64,000 nucleotides of DNA, taken from Tenacibaculum sp. 190524A05c. GTDB taxonomy: Bacteria; Bacteroidota; Bacteroidia; Flavobacteriales; Flavobacteriaceae. Made by a program: the position numbers and the translations under genes. Under the pieces are notes generated by a model. The model had not been told where the DNA came from, did not search any database, and saw only the letters and a program-made list of their open reading frames with translations. Location: assembly GCF_964036595.1 (NCBI RefSeq), contig NZ_OZ038523.1, forward strand, positions 3,168,501 through 3,232,500. The letters are read 5' to 3'. This document shows, piece by piece, positions 4,519 to 13,857 of this stretch; the stretch's first letter is position 1; every line of letters starts with the position of its first letter.

Positions 4519-5079
4519 CTATAGATTTCTAAAAGTCATTTCAATATAATCTTTAATTTCATTTCTGTTATTTACTCTTGTCGCTGCGGCCAATCCATGT
4601 TTTGCTAAAAGTAAGAAGTTAGCTTGCTTACGAACGGTTTCGTCATCCTTGGATGAATCTTGAAGTTTATCAATAAAAATTTGTTTTAGATTTTTCATGA
4701 AATTATGAATCAAATCATTGATGCTCTCGTCATTTTTATTGGAAAACTCATTATATGTATTGGTTATTAAACATCCTTTATGATTCCCATCAACATAGCA
4801 AACATCTACAGAGTCGTAGAAAAATGTTTTAATATCTTCAATACCACCTTCACCTTGTTTTAGCTTATTAAACATACTTCTAGTTTTTTGATTATAGCTT
4901 TCTAAACTTTTTAAAAAAACACCATGCTTACTTCCAAAACTTGAATAGATAGAAAACTTATTAATACCCATCTCTTTCTCCAGCATTTGCATTGAAGTAT
5001 TTTCGTAACCATTTCTCCAGAATAATCTCATGGCTTTATCCAAAACTTCAGCTTCTATGTATTGTTTTTTTCTAGACAT
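4519..5079 (-). CDS. TetR/AcrR-family transcriptional regulator
   Basis: 186 residues. The N-terminal helix-turn-helix is visible in the stretch from AMRLFWRNGYENTSM to INKFSIYSSFGSKHGVF, typical of TetR (residues about 10-57). The rest is a helical ligand-binding and dimerisation domain with no recognisable ligand. It is followed by the AhpD-like gene, and matching inverted repeats precede both genes, so autoregulation and repression of the neighbour are likely. Confidence 0.88.
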   Translation of the reverse strand: MSRKKQYIEAEVLDKAMRLFWRNGYENTSMQMLEKEMGINKFSIYSSFGSKHGVFLKSLESYNQKTRSMFNKLKQGEGGIEDIKTFFYDSVDVCYVDGNHKGCLITNTYNEFSNKNDESINDLIHNFMKNLKQIFIDKLQDSSKDDETVRKQANFLLLAKHGLAAATRVNNRNEIKDYIEMTFRNL

Positions 5080-5101
5080 AAATAATTTCTACGACACAAA
5101 G

Positions 5102-5117
5102 CTAAACAATCGGTTAG
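5102..5117. promoter_or_regulatory. probable TetR operator, tetR promoter
   Basis: CTAAACAATCGGTTAG lies 22 bp upstream of the tetR start codon and differs by one base from the copy at 4483-4498. Confidence 0.7.
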
Positions 5118-5161
5118 AAATAAAAAAATGATTAGGATTTTTTTAACTTTTAATGATAGAA

Positions 5162-6190
5162 TTAATGGGTTTGTTTCTCTAAAATCTTTATCATTTTAAA
5201 AGATTTTAATAAGTGAAATAGTCCTGGAACAATTAATAAACCACCTACCAATAAAGAGATTCCTAAAACATTAATAACTGATTCTGGTGCAACTTTTTCT
5301 AATAAATTTAAAGTACCACTTTTAGTGATTAATAAACTAGGATAATGCGGATATAAAGCTACTGTCATAATTAATAGCACTTGAATCCCTGCAAAAATTC
5401 TACTGGCAATTCGAATTCCTTTTTTGACAGTATACCATAAAGGATATAAAAATGCTGCAGAAACTAAAATTAATCCAATACTAACACTATGGCTAGTTAT
5501 TCCATGAACAAACTCTACGTTATTAACATAACCATAGGCAATCGTAATGAATCCTAAAACGACAACAACAATAGTCGCAATTTTAGCTTTCCTTACATAA
5601 ACAGGATATCCTTCTTCATCTGCTTCACCAATAAGTAAAACAGCAGAAAGAAAAGTACATAGGCTTGCAAAGAATAAGCCCACTAAAAAAGAGAATATAT
5701 TTAACCATGGATGAATATAAGCTTCTACAAAATCAAGAGGTACGTCTTTAGTAATTAAAACAATTTTACCACTTACCATTCCTCCGAAAATCATTCCTAA
5801 GAATATAGGTGTAATTAAACTAGAAACATGAAATAACCAATTGTATACACGTTGAGATTCATCAACGTAGGCATCATAATGTCGAAACACAAAAGCAACA
5901 CCGCGTAAAGTAATTCCTAATAACATTAAGGTAATTGGAATATGTAATGAAGTTACCATTACTTTATAATATAGCGGAAAGGCAATCCAAAGAATTACTA
6001 TTAAAATAATAACCCAAATATGATTTGCTTCCCAAACAGGACCCATAACGCGATAAATCGTCTTTTTAGTAATTTTTTGATTGTCTTCTGAAGAAAATAA
6101 TTCTAGAATACCAGCACCGAAATCAGCTCCACCCAACAACACATATAACAGTAAAGAGAAAAACAGAAAAAATAAAACTACTGAAATCAT
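5162..6190 (-). CDS. cydB: cytochrome bd oxidase subunit II
   Basis: 342 residues of repeated membrane segments matching CydB, the partner of CydA in the bd-type quinol oxidase that reduces oxygen to water at high affinity. The N-terminus LLYVLLGGADFGAGILELF and the segment GPVWEANHIWVIILIVILW are characteristic. Its ATG overlaps the cydA stop by 4 bp, so the two are translationally coupled. No cydX-like gene was noticed. Confidence 0.95.
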   Translation of the reverse strand: MISVVLFFLFFSLLLYVLLGGADFGAGILELFSSEDNQKITKKTIYRVMGPVWEANHIWVIILIVILWIAFPLYYKVMVTSLHIPITLMLLGITLRGVAFVFRHYDAYVDESQRVYNWLFHVSSLITPIFLGMIFGGMVSGKIVLITKDVPLDFVEAYIHPWLNIFSFLVGLFFASLCTFLSAVLLIGEADEEGYPVYVRKAKIATIVVVVLGFITIAYGYVNNVEFVHGITSHSVSIGLILVSAAFLYPLWYTVKKGIRIASRIFAGIQVLLIMTVALYPHYPSLLITKSGTLNLLEKVAPESVINVLGISLLVGGLLIVPGLFHLLKSFKMIKILEKQTH

Positions 6191-7500
6191 AAGCTAGAAA
6201 TTGGAGTTGAGTTTAACGATTTAATTTGTCGACGTAGTAACCAAGTAACAGTAATTGTTAGAATAGTATATAATACAACATATAGATAAAAACTGTATAC
6301 TATTCCTGGCATAGGTGTAACAGCATCTTTGGTTCTCATTATTTTGTGAATAATCCAGGGTTGTCGTCCAACTTCTGTAACAATCCAGCCTGCTTCTAAA
6401 GCTATAAAACCAGCAGGTGCTAAAAACGCAAATACTTTCCAAAAGAATTTCTTATCAAACCAATGTTTCTTTTTCCAGTTTGAGAAGAAAAAGAAAATAC
6501 CAGCAAGCATTAATAATCCACCAATTCCTACCATAATTTGAAAGGCATAGTGAACAATAGCTACATTCGGAATTTCATCTTCTGGAAAATCATTTAACCC
6601 TTTTACTTCTGCATTAAAATCACCAAAAGCTAAAAATGAAAGTGCATTTGGAATTTCTATTTTGTATTTAACTTCTTTCTTTTCTTGATCTACAATTCCT
6701 CCAATATATAAAGGAACACCTTTAGAAGTTTCATAATGAGCTTCCATAGCGGCTAATTTTACGGGTTGGCGTTGAGCAACATCTTTCGCAGAAATATCAC
6801 CACTAATAGGTTGTAAAATTGCAGCAATTGCTCCAAAGGTTATCGCAATTTTAAATGCCTTTTGATGCAATTCTTTTTGTTTATTTCTAAGTATTTGAAA
6901 AGCATGAATTCCTGCAACGGCAAATCCTGTTGCGGTAAAGGCAGCTAAAACCATATGTAAAGCTTGAGTAAACCAAGCAGGATTTAATAAAGCTTTTACC
7001 GGATCAATGTTTAGGAATTTTCCATCTACATAATCAAACCCAGAAGGAGCATTCATCCATCCATTTGCGGAAACTACAAGTATACCAGAAGCGACACCTG
7101 CAATTCCAACTATAATTCCAGTAAACCAATGAAATTTAGGAGGAATTTTATTCCAGCCATATAAGTAAAATCCAAGTGCAATTGCCTCCACAAAAAATGC
7201 AGCTCCTTCGAGCGAAAACGGCATTCCAATTATAGGTCCGGCATGTTCCATAAATTCGGGCCATAATAAGCCCAATTCAAAAGATAACGCAGTTCCTGAA
7301 ACTGCTCCGGTAACAAAGAAAATGGCAACACCTTTTTGCCAAGCTTTGGTAAGTTTTAGATATACTGGATTACCTGTATTGAGCCACTTTTTATGAGACA
7401 CAACCATAAAAAAAGGCATCACCATTCCAATACAAGCAAATACAATATGAAAAATTAGCGTGAATGCCATTTGAAGTCTTGCAGCATCTAAATTTTCCAT
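6187..7500 (-). CDS. cydA: cytochrome bd oxidase subunit I
   Basis: 437 residues, the haem-bearing subunit. His18 in the first membrane helix (LIFHIVFACIG) matches the b595 ligand, QALHMVLAAF carries the next conserved His, and EVGRQPWII is the GRQPW signature. The length is shorter than E. coli CydA (about 520), consistent with the short Q-loop class found in Bacteroidetes. The start is supported by the family N-terminus DAARLQMAFTL. First gene of a cydAB operon. Confidence 0.95.
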   Translation of the reverse strand: MENLDAARLQMAFTLIFHIVFACIGMVMPFFMVVSHKKWLNTGNPVYLKLTKAWQKGVAIFFVTGAVSGTALSFELGLLWPEFMEHAGPIIGMPFSLEGAAFFVEAIALGFYLYGWNKIPPKFHWFTGIIVGIAGVASGILVVSANGWMNAPSGFDYVDGKFLNIDPVKALLNPAWFTQALHMVLAAFTATGFAVAGIHAFQILRNKQKELHQKAFKIAITFGAIAAILQPISGDISAKDVAQRQPVKLAAMEAHYETSKGVPLYIGGIVDQEKKEVKYKIEIPNALSFLAFGDFNAEVKGLNDFPEDEIPNVAIVHYAFQIMVGIGGLLMLAGIFFFFSNWKKKHWFDKKFFWKVFAFLAPAGFIALEAGWIVTEVGRQPWIIHKIMRTKDAVTPMPGIVYSFYLYVVLYTILTITVTWLLRRQIKSLNSTPISSL

Positions 7501-7560
7501 AACAAAATGTTTAAAAAGATAGTTCCGTAAATTTACGAAATTATCAGCTTTTAAACACCT

Positions 7561-7597
7561 TTTTTCATGCTCAATTGTATACGTTTTCTAGCTAAAT
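7561..7597. repeat. tex: direct repeat copy of the tex 3' end
   Basis: 37 bp identical to 9118-9154 inside the 3' end of tex. Read on the minus strand it continues the Tex C-terminus in frame (LARKRIQLSMK) and then ends as KGV-stop. It therefore looks like the displaced original end of tex, separated from the gene by the zinc-ribbon gene at 7656-9083. Confidence 0.75.
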
Positions 7598-7655
7598 TTA
7601 TTCTTCTTAAAGACTGCTATTTATAACAAACAGTAACATGATATACCAATATTTA

Positions 7656-9083
7656 CTATCTTTCATCAATCCAACCATCGAGATCAGTTGGGATTTTTTT
7701 GTCTTTATATAGTTTCAAAAATGATTCTAGATTTTTAGTTACAAAAGAGACTTTTTCATTTTCGTCTATTCTAATAATTTGCTCACTATATCCTTTTTCA
7801 CCAGGTAATAAGTCAATAAAATATTTGTATGTATTATCTTCATAGAATAAAATCCAAGAAGTACTATTTTTTAGTGGAATTATTTTTCCTTTTGTATTCA
7901 ATTTATTTTTACCAAAAATGCTGTCATAATTTGAGTTTTCAAAAATGCCGTTTATATTAGAACTCCCATTCATTATTTGTTTATAACTTAGGAAAGGACC
8001 ATAAGTATTGTTATAAAGAAGAAATACTCTAAGAGATTTAGGAATTAATTTATTAGTGTTTTTTAAAAATTCGTAATTATGTTTATATTCTATGGGATAA
8101 GGTTCGTCTTGGTAAGTAAAGTCATATTCTTTTAAAATTTCAGACCATAATTTTTCTATTTTTATAGAATCAATCTCTAGTTTTTTAGGTCTTATTTTTT
8201 TGAAACTGTTTAAAGTTTTTATTTTAAGATTGTAATCTTCAATTTCCTCTTCTGATGTTTGATTGTATGGGAATTCAAAAATTGGAAATCCATGATCATT
8301 TTTGGAATCATAATAAAATTGAAGTAATAATTTTTCTCTCTCTCTTTGATCGAAATATTTTAAAGATTTATTATGACTAATATGTAAGTCGCCATTCACA
8401 AAAAGGCCGATGTAAATATCAGTTGTATTGTTATGAAATTTATCTATTAAAAAAGATTCAAGTTCTTTTATAACAATCATATTATTAATCCGAGACCTAA
8501 TGTCAGTTTCAAAATTTTCCGAAATATTCAGTAAAACTAATAGTTTTTGTTTGCGAATTTTAGAATATAACGAAACATCACTAAGTTTTATATTGAATTT
8601 AGGAAATGGAAACTCTTTTTTTATAGTATAACTAATGGAGTCTATGTTCCTGTTTGGAGACTGACTTAATTTTGATTTGTCAATATCATAAACTTTTTTT
8701 AAGGAATCAGTTTTTCTATTCAATTTAGCTTGTTCTTTGCTATATAGATCATGACGTTCATATTGCTTATATGAACTAATAACAGAATTAACTGAAGAAT
8801 AGAGCATAATTATACCTAATAATATAAGAGAAGAAAAATGCCAAATAGGTCTTTTTAGATTTACTTGTTCATCGCTAAATTTTAAATCCTTTTTAGGAAA
8901 ACCACATGATGTACAGATAACCATAATATTTTTCCCAAGAGGAATAACAGGTATCCAAAAAACATGAAAATAACTGGCTTTTCCCGTTACTCGATGTCTT
9001 CTACTTTGATTACAATTAGAACAATTAGTATGTATTTCTTTTCTTTTTAACTTTGAAGATCGTATCCCAAAAACTACTAGCAT
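7656..9083 (-). CDS. zinc-ribbon membrane protein of unknown function
   Basis: 475 residues, not recognised as a named family. Residues about 15-65 hold a zinc ribbon with CSNC and CTSC pairs around SRRHRV, a start seen in small bacterial zinc-ribbon proteins. A single membrane helix (SSLILLGIIMLYSSVNSVI) follows at about 88-106, and the rest is a hydrophilic Lys/Asn-rich region, probably extracytoplasmic. It sits between a duplicated 37-bp piece of the tex 3' end, which suggests it was inserted there. The AT-rich, Lys/Asn-rich coding differs from tex. Confidence 0.7.
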   Translation of the reverse strand: MLVVFGIRSSKLKRKEIHTNCSNCNQSRRHRVTGKASYFHVFWIPVIPLGKNIMVICTSCGFPKKDLKFSDEQVNLKRPIWHFSSLILLGIIMLYSSVNSVISSYKQYERHDLYSKEQAKLNRKTDSLKKVYDIDKSKLSQSPNRNIDSISYTIKKEFPFPKFNIKLSDVSLYSKIRKQKLLVLLNISENFETDIRSRINNMIVIKELESFLIDKFHNNTTDIYIGLFVNGDLHISHNKSLKYFDQREREKLLLQFYYDSKNDHGFPIFEFPYNQTSEEEIEDYNLKIKTLNSFKKIRPKKLEIDSIKIEKLWSEILKEYDFTYQDEPYPIEYKHNYEFLKNTNKLIPKSLRVFLLYNNTYGPFLSYKQIMNGSSNINGIFENSNYDSIFGKNKLNTKGKIIPLKNSTSWILFYEDNTYKYFIDLLPGEKGYSEQIIRIDENEKVSFVTKNLESFLKLYKDKKIPTDLDGWIDER

Positions 9084-9113
9084 TTTTTTACTTTTTTGAG
9101 TAAATATATTGTT

Positions 9114-11237
9114 TTAATTTTTCATGCTCAATTGTATACGTTTTCTAGCTAAATCTATTTCTAAAACTTTTACTTGAACTTGTTGTTGCAAACGAACTAT
9201 TTTATTGATGTCTTCAACAAAAGTATCCGACAAATTTGAGATGTGAACTAAACCGCTTTCTTTAATCCCAATATCAACAAAACATCCAAAATTTGTAATG
9301 TTATTTACGATACCAGGAAGCACCATTCCCATTTTTAAATCGTCGATGGTTTTTACTTCCTCACTAAACGAAAAAGCTTTCGCTTTTTCACGTGGATCTA
9401 AACCTGGTTTTTCCAATTCTTTTACAATGTCTTTTAGCGTAGGCAAACCAAAATCTGAAGTAACATATTTATTGAGTTGAATCTCTTTTAATTGCTTTGT
9501 GTTTCCAATTAAATCTTCTGTTTTTAACCTTAGATCTTTAGCTATGTTTTTTACCAAAGAATAACTCTCTGGATGCACGCTTGAATCATCTAAAGGATTT
9601 GCACCTTGTTTAATTCTTAAAAATCCCGCAGATTGCTCAAAAGCCTTTCCTCCTAAACGAGCTACTTTTTTAATATCGTTACGTGTTTTAAAGACACCAT
9701 TTTGATTTCTATGATTTACGATGTTTTCCGCTAATTTTGGTCCAATTCCAGAAACATAACTTAATAAAGAAGCACTTGCGGTATTAATATTTACACCAAC
9801 TTTATTTACACAATGTTGAACTACGGTATCTAAAGACTTTTTTAGCTGATTTTGATCCACGTCATGTTGATATTGACCAACACCAATTGATTTAGGATCT
9901 ATTTTTACTAGTTCCGCTAAAGGATCTGCTAAACGTCTTCCGATTGAAACTGCACCACGAACAGTTACATCTTCATTAGGAAATTCGTCTCTTGCAATTT
10001 TAGAAGCCGAATATATAGAAGCTCCAGCTTCATTTACTACAAAGATTTCAAGATTTTTTGTGAGAGCAATATTCTTTACAAATCGCTCTGTTTCTCTTGA
10101 AGCAGTTCCGTTTCCAATGGAAATAGCTTCGATATTATATTTTTTAATTAGGTGTTCAATGGTGTAAGCTGACTCTGTAGTTTTATTTTGAGGAGCGTTT
10201 GGGTAAATTGCGGTGTTATGCAGTAATTCACCTTGTTCACTCAAACAAACCACTTTACAACCTGTTCTATACCCTGGATCAATAGCTAAAATTCTTTTTT
10301 CTCCTAATGGAGCTCCTAATAAGAGTTGTTCAAGATTGTTTTTAAACACTGTAATCGCAGATTCATCGGCCTTTTCTTTAGCAACATTCATTGCTTCAGT
10401 AGTTAATGAAGGTAATAATAAACGTTTGTAACTATCGTCAATTGCCAATTGAATTTCAGCGCCACATTCATTATTACTTCGAATTAATTTACGATCTACT
10501 TTTTCTAATACACGATCGTCGTCAATTTCAACCTTAACTCGAATAATTCCTTCTTTTTCTCCCCTTAAAATTGCCAATAAACGATGCGAAGGAATTCTAC
10601 TTAAATTTTCAGACCAATCGAAATAATCTTTGAATTTTTGAGCATTTTCATCATCTTTTTTCGTTTTTACAACTTTGGTAACAATTGTAGAAAAGCGTTC
10701 TAATTCTCTACGAATTAAATTACGGATATCCGTTCGTTCATTAATCCATTCAGCAATAATATGTCTAGCACCTTCTAGAGCTTTATCTTCATTTTCAACC
10801 TTGTCATTTACATACTTAGAAGCTATATAATCTAAATCATCAGATTTCTGACTCATAATGATTTTTGCTAATGGTTCTAATCCATTATTTCTCGCAGTTT
10901 CAGCCTTTGTTTTACGCTTTTTCTTATACGGTAAATAAATATCTTCTAAAGTCGTTAAATCTTGTGCATTTTCAACTTTTGATTGTAATTCTGAATTAAG
11001 TACTTCTTGTTCTTCTAACGCTTTAAGAATAGCTTTCTTTCTTTTCTCTAATGTTTCAAAAGCTTCTTTTAATGCTACAATTTCTCCAATTTCAACTTCA
11101 TCTAAATTTCCAGTTCGTTCCTTACGATAACGAGCAATAAACGGAATTGTACAATCTTCATTCAACAATTCAACCGTATTTTGAATACTTTTTTGAGCGT
11201 AAGAAGTTTTTGAGGATATATATGAAATTAGCTGCAT
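9114..11237 (-). CDS. tex: Tex-family RNA-binding transcription accessory protein
   Basis: 707 residues, a length typical of Tex. Order of domains: N-terminal helical region (IPFIARYRKERTGNLDE), YqgF/RNase H-like domain (RILAIDPGYRTGCKVV), helix-hairpin-helix (SYVSGIGPKLAENIVNHR), and a C-terminal S1 RNA-binding domain (GIVNNITNFGCFVDIGIKESG). Tex binds nucleic acid and affects transcription and RNA turnover. The start MQLISYISSKT is the natural N-terminus. Confidence 0.95.
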   Translation of the reverse strand: MQLISYISSKTSYAQKSIQNTVELLNEDCTIPFIARYRKERTGNLDEVEIGEIVALKEAFETLEKRKKAILKALEEQEVLNSELQSKVENAQDLTTLEDIYLPYKKKRKTKAETARNNGLEPLAKIIMSQKSDDLDYIASKYVNDKVENEDKALEGARHIIAEWINERTDIRNLIRRELERFSTIVTKVVKTKKDDENAQKFKDYFDWSENLSRIPSHRLLAILRGEKEGIIRVKVEIDDDRVLEKVDRKLIRSNNECGAEIQLAIDDSYKRLLLPSLTTEAMNVAKEKADESAITVFKNNLEQLLLGAPLGEKRILAIDPGYRTGCKVVCLSEQGELLHNTAIYPNAPQNKTTESAYTIEHLIKKYNIEAISIGNGTASRETERFVKNIALTKNLEIFVVNEAGASIYSASKIARDEFPNEDVTVRGAVSIGRRLADPLAELVKIDPKSIGVGQYQHDVDQNQLKKSLDTVVQHCVNKVGVNINTASASLLSYVSGIGPKLAENIVNHRNQNGVFKTRNDIKKVARLGGKAFEQSAGFLRIKQGANPLDDSSVHPESYSLVKNIAKDLRLKTEDLIGNTKQLKEIQLNKYVTSDFGLPTLKDIVKELEKPGLDPREKAKAFSFSEEVKTIDDLKMGMVLPGIVNNITNFGCFVDIGIKESGLVHISNLSDTFVEDINKIVRLQQQVQVKVLEIDLARKRIQLSMKN
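9118..9154. repeat. tex: direct repeat, tex 3' end
   Basis: Second copy of the 37-bp repeat at 7561-7597, here encoding the last residues of intact Tex (LARKRIQLSMKN). Confidence 0.75.
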
Positions 11238-11319
11238 TGACGGTACGTATTTTAAAAATGAATTTAGAGTTACAAAGAAACAAAAAAGAAGGATTTTAAT
11301 ATTCCTTTTTCTTTCATGT

Positions 11320-12897
11320 TTAAAACTTGTAAAAGTAGTAGGCTTTAAAGTTGCTTGAATAAAAGCCTAGTATAGTTTCGTTACCAATATTAAATACATT
11401 TATCGCTTCTTGTTTTCTAATGGCTTGATTATTCTCGTAAATATCTTCATCTCTTGGTGATCTTTTAGAGAAGTTGTAATCTTGAATTTTATCGTAAATG
11501 TTTTTTTCAATATTTCCTCTTAAATGATTAAAGTTATTATCAAAAAGACACTTTATGTGAACAGATTTGTTTTTTAAATAGGCTCCAAAAGAAGAGGTGT
11601 TTGTACTTGAGTAAATTGGACTTGCAGAAATACCCCATGCAGCACCCATTAGTCCTCCTCCAATTACCCCAGCCACAAAGGTTCCAGAAGTAACAAGTTT
11701 TCTACCTCCAATTGTTATTTCATATCCAGTAGTATTTCTAAAAGCCGAAATTCCGATTTTAGAAGAGGATATTTTTCGCAGAAATTGCTTTGTTTTCTCT
11801 AATTCTCTGTATTGCTTAAAGTCACCACCTTTTTGAATTATTGGCGTATTACTGAACTGTATAGGTTCTTTATTTTTAATATTAAATTGTTTAATTAAAG
11901 CCTTATTTTTCAAATTATAAATATTAAAAACTAGTCTTTTTTTGGTTGAGGTTATTAAAAGTAAAAAATGATCAATTATAAATGAATTAGATGTCTTATC
12001 TGATTTTTTAGATTCAAATAAGGGTTTTTCAATTTTTTCATATTTATACTTTCCAGTATTCAGATCTAGATATAAAATTTGAGTATAGAACTTATTCTTA
12101 TCGAAAGTTATAACAACATCATTTTTTCTAATATATAACTTACTTAATTTCGATGCAGTTTCTATTGAAATAGGAGACGTTTGTTTTCTTTTATGGGTTG
12201 TTGATAAGAAACCATATTCTAGATTTGTATCGTAAGATTCTTCACTTACTTTAGTTAATTCGAAAGCAATATTTTTAATTTCTCTATGTTCTGGGTTTGA
12301 ATAATCAGGAATTAATTTTTTAAGAGAAATTTCTTTGTCTTTTGTTATGAGGAATTTTTCATTACTAAAGTCAAAATTGAATGAATCACTTGATCCATTT
12401 GACTTATAATTTCTTGAAACAATATTATATGAATTCCTATCTAAAAAAAGTAAGTGAACTTTATTGTCCCTACTTATACTTTGTAAGAAAATTAATTTTT
12501 TGGCGCTAAAAGTATCTTCTAATAAAGAGGTTTGTCCATTAGAAAAATTAAAAGTAATTATCGCGAATTTACTTTTATTCTTATCTGAAAGGATAATCTT
12601 GAAATTATTATTAGAATCATACATTTTACCTAGAACTAAACTATATTTTTTATTCTTCTCATCTAATAAAAGTTTAGTTTTAAGATTAAAGTTTTGATCT
12701 AATAGAAACCCATAAATTCTTTTCTTTTCAATTAGAAAGGTTCCTATGTTTTTTGTTTTCTTGTTAAAAACAGAAAAAGACTCAAGAATATTTGCGTCAT
12801 TATTTTTTAAAGTATTTATAAATGAACCAATTTCTTCTTGGGACGAACTGAAAAAATGAATTGATACTAATAGAAATGTAAATACTTTTTTACGCAT
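11320..12897 (-). CDS. secreted protein of unknown function, paralogue of 13858-15327
   Basis: 525 residues with a signal peptide (KKVFTFLLVSIHFFSSSQEE). No family recognised. It shares its layout and many short stretches with the protein at 13858-15327, for example NKFYTQILYLDLNTG against NKFYTQILSLDLKKE, and a late GGRKLVTSGT against GGKKPATLDN, so the two are paralogues. The central part has repeated short beta-strand-like segments. A glycine-rich hydrophobic stretch (GTFVAGVIGGGLMGAAWG) near residue 420 could insert in a membrane. The two copies flank a deacetylase-family gene. Confidence 0.7.
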   Translation of the reverse strand: MRKKVFTFLLVSIHFFSSSQEEIGSFINTLKNNDANILESFSVFNKKTKNIGTFLIEKKRIYGFLLDQNFNLKTKLLLDEKNKKYSLVLGKMYDSNNNFKIILSDKNKSKFAIITFNFSNGQTSLLEDTFSAKKLIFLQSISRDNKVHLLFLDRNSYNIVSRNYKSNGSSDSFNFDFSNEKFLITKDKEISLKKLIPDYSNPEHREIKNIAFELTKVSEESYDTNLEYGFLSTTHKRKQTSPISIETASKLSKLYIRKNDVVITFDKNKFYTQILYLDLNTGKYKYEKIEKPLFESKKSDKTSNSFIIDHFLLLITSTKKRLVFNIYNLKNKALIKQFNIKNKEPIQFSNTPIIQKGGDFKQYRELEKTKQFLRKISSSKIGISAFRNTTGYEITIGGRKLVTSGTFVAGVIGGGLMGAAWGISASPIYSSTNTSSFGAYLKNKSVHIKCLFDNNFNHLRGNIEKNIYDKIQDYNFSKRSPRDEDIYENNQAIRKQEAINVFNIGNETILGFYSSNFKAYYFYKF

Positions 12898-12917
12898 TTT
12901 TTTTTCGCAAAAATAAA

Positions 12918-13820
12918 CTAAAAAAATATTTCTTGAGCTAAACGAAAAGTATTCGCGTGAGCTTGAACAATGATATTAATATCACGAGAATATCCGCCAC
13001 CCATGCTACACATAACTGGGATTTTTTCATCGAAACAAGTCTGTAAAACGAATCGATCTCGTTCTTTACAACCTTTTGATGAAACGCTTAGTTTACCTAG
13101 TTTGTCACTTTCTAAAATATCCACACCACATTGATAAAAAATAAAATCTGGTTGGTGTTCGTAGATTAATTTTGGTAATGTGTTTTTTAATAGAGAAAGA
13201 TATTCTTCGTCTCTGGTTTCATTCTCTAGTGGAATATCTAAGTCAGATTGTTCTTTATGAAATGGATAATTGGTTTTTCCATGCATAGAAAAAGTAAAAA
13301 CAGAAGGATCATCTCTGAAAATTTCTGCTGTACCATTTCCTTGATGTACATCTAAATCAACAATTAATGCTTTTTCTATGAGTCCTTTACTTTGGAGATA
13401 ACGAGCGGAAACTGCCTGATCATTTAGTAAACAAAATCCTTCACCACTATCAGTAAATGCATGATGTGTTCCACCGGCAATATTCATGGCAATTCCATGT
13501 TCTAAGGCAAATTCAGAAGCTTTCATACTTCCATCTGTAATAATCATTTCACGTGCAATTAGTTGTTCATTTAACGGAAAACCAATTTTACGCTCTTCTT
13601 TCTTTGAAAGTGTTATGTTTAATAGATCGAAAAAATATTCAGGAGTATGAACCGAAAAGAAATGTTTGTTATTTGGTATTTCTGGTTCAAAGAAATTATC
13701 TTCTGTACATGTTCCTTCATGCACTAATTGTTGTGGAATTAAATCGTATTTATCCATTGGAAATCGATGATTATCCGGCAATGGATGATTGTAAATAGGA
13801 TGGTACGCGATTTTAAGCAT
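12918..13820 (-). CDS. histone deacetylase / AcuC family protein
   Basis: 300 residues of the arginase-deacetylase fold. Visible zinc-site motifs are GGTHHAF (tandem His), DLDVHQGNGTAEIF (Asp-x-His) and CGVDILESD, with GGGYSRD near the C-terminus. Bacterial members remove acetyl groups from lysine, polyamines or other amides; the substrate here is unknown. It lies between two secreted paralogues on the same strand, with 20- and 37-bp gaps, so co-transcription is possible. Confidence 0.9.
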   Translation of the reverse strand: MLKIAYHPIYNHPLPDNHRFPMDKYDLIPQQLVHEGTCTEDNFFEPEIPNNKHFFSVHTPEYFFDLLNITLSKKEERKIGFPLNEQLIAREMIITDGSMKASEFALEHGIAMNIAGGTHHAFTDSGEGFCLLNDQAVSARYLQSKGLIEKALIVDLDVHQGNGTAEIFRDDPSVFTFSMHGKTNYPFHKEQSDLDIPLENETRDEEYLSLLKNTLPKLIYEHQPDFIFYQCGVDILESDKLGKLSVSSKGCKERDRFVLQTCFDEKIPVMCSMGGGYSRDINIIVQAHANTFRLAQEIFF

Positions 13821-13857
13821 TCTTATTCTAAAGAGATATTCAAAACTATTTAATTTA

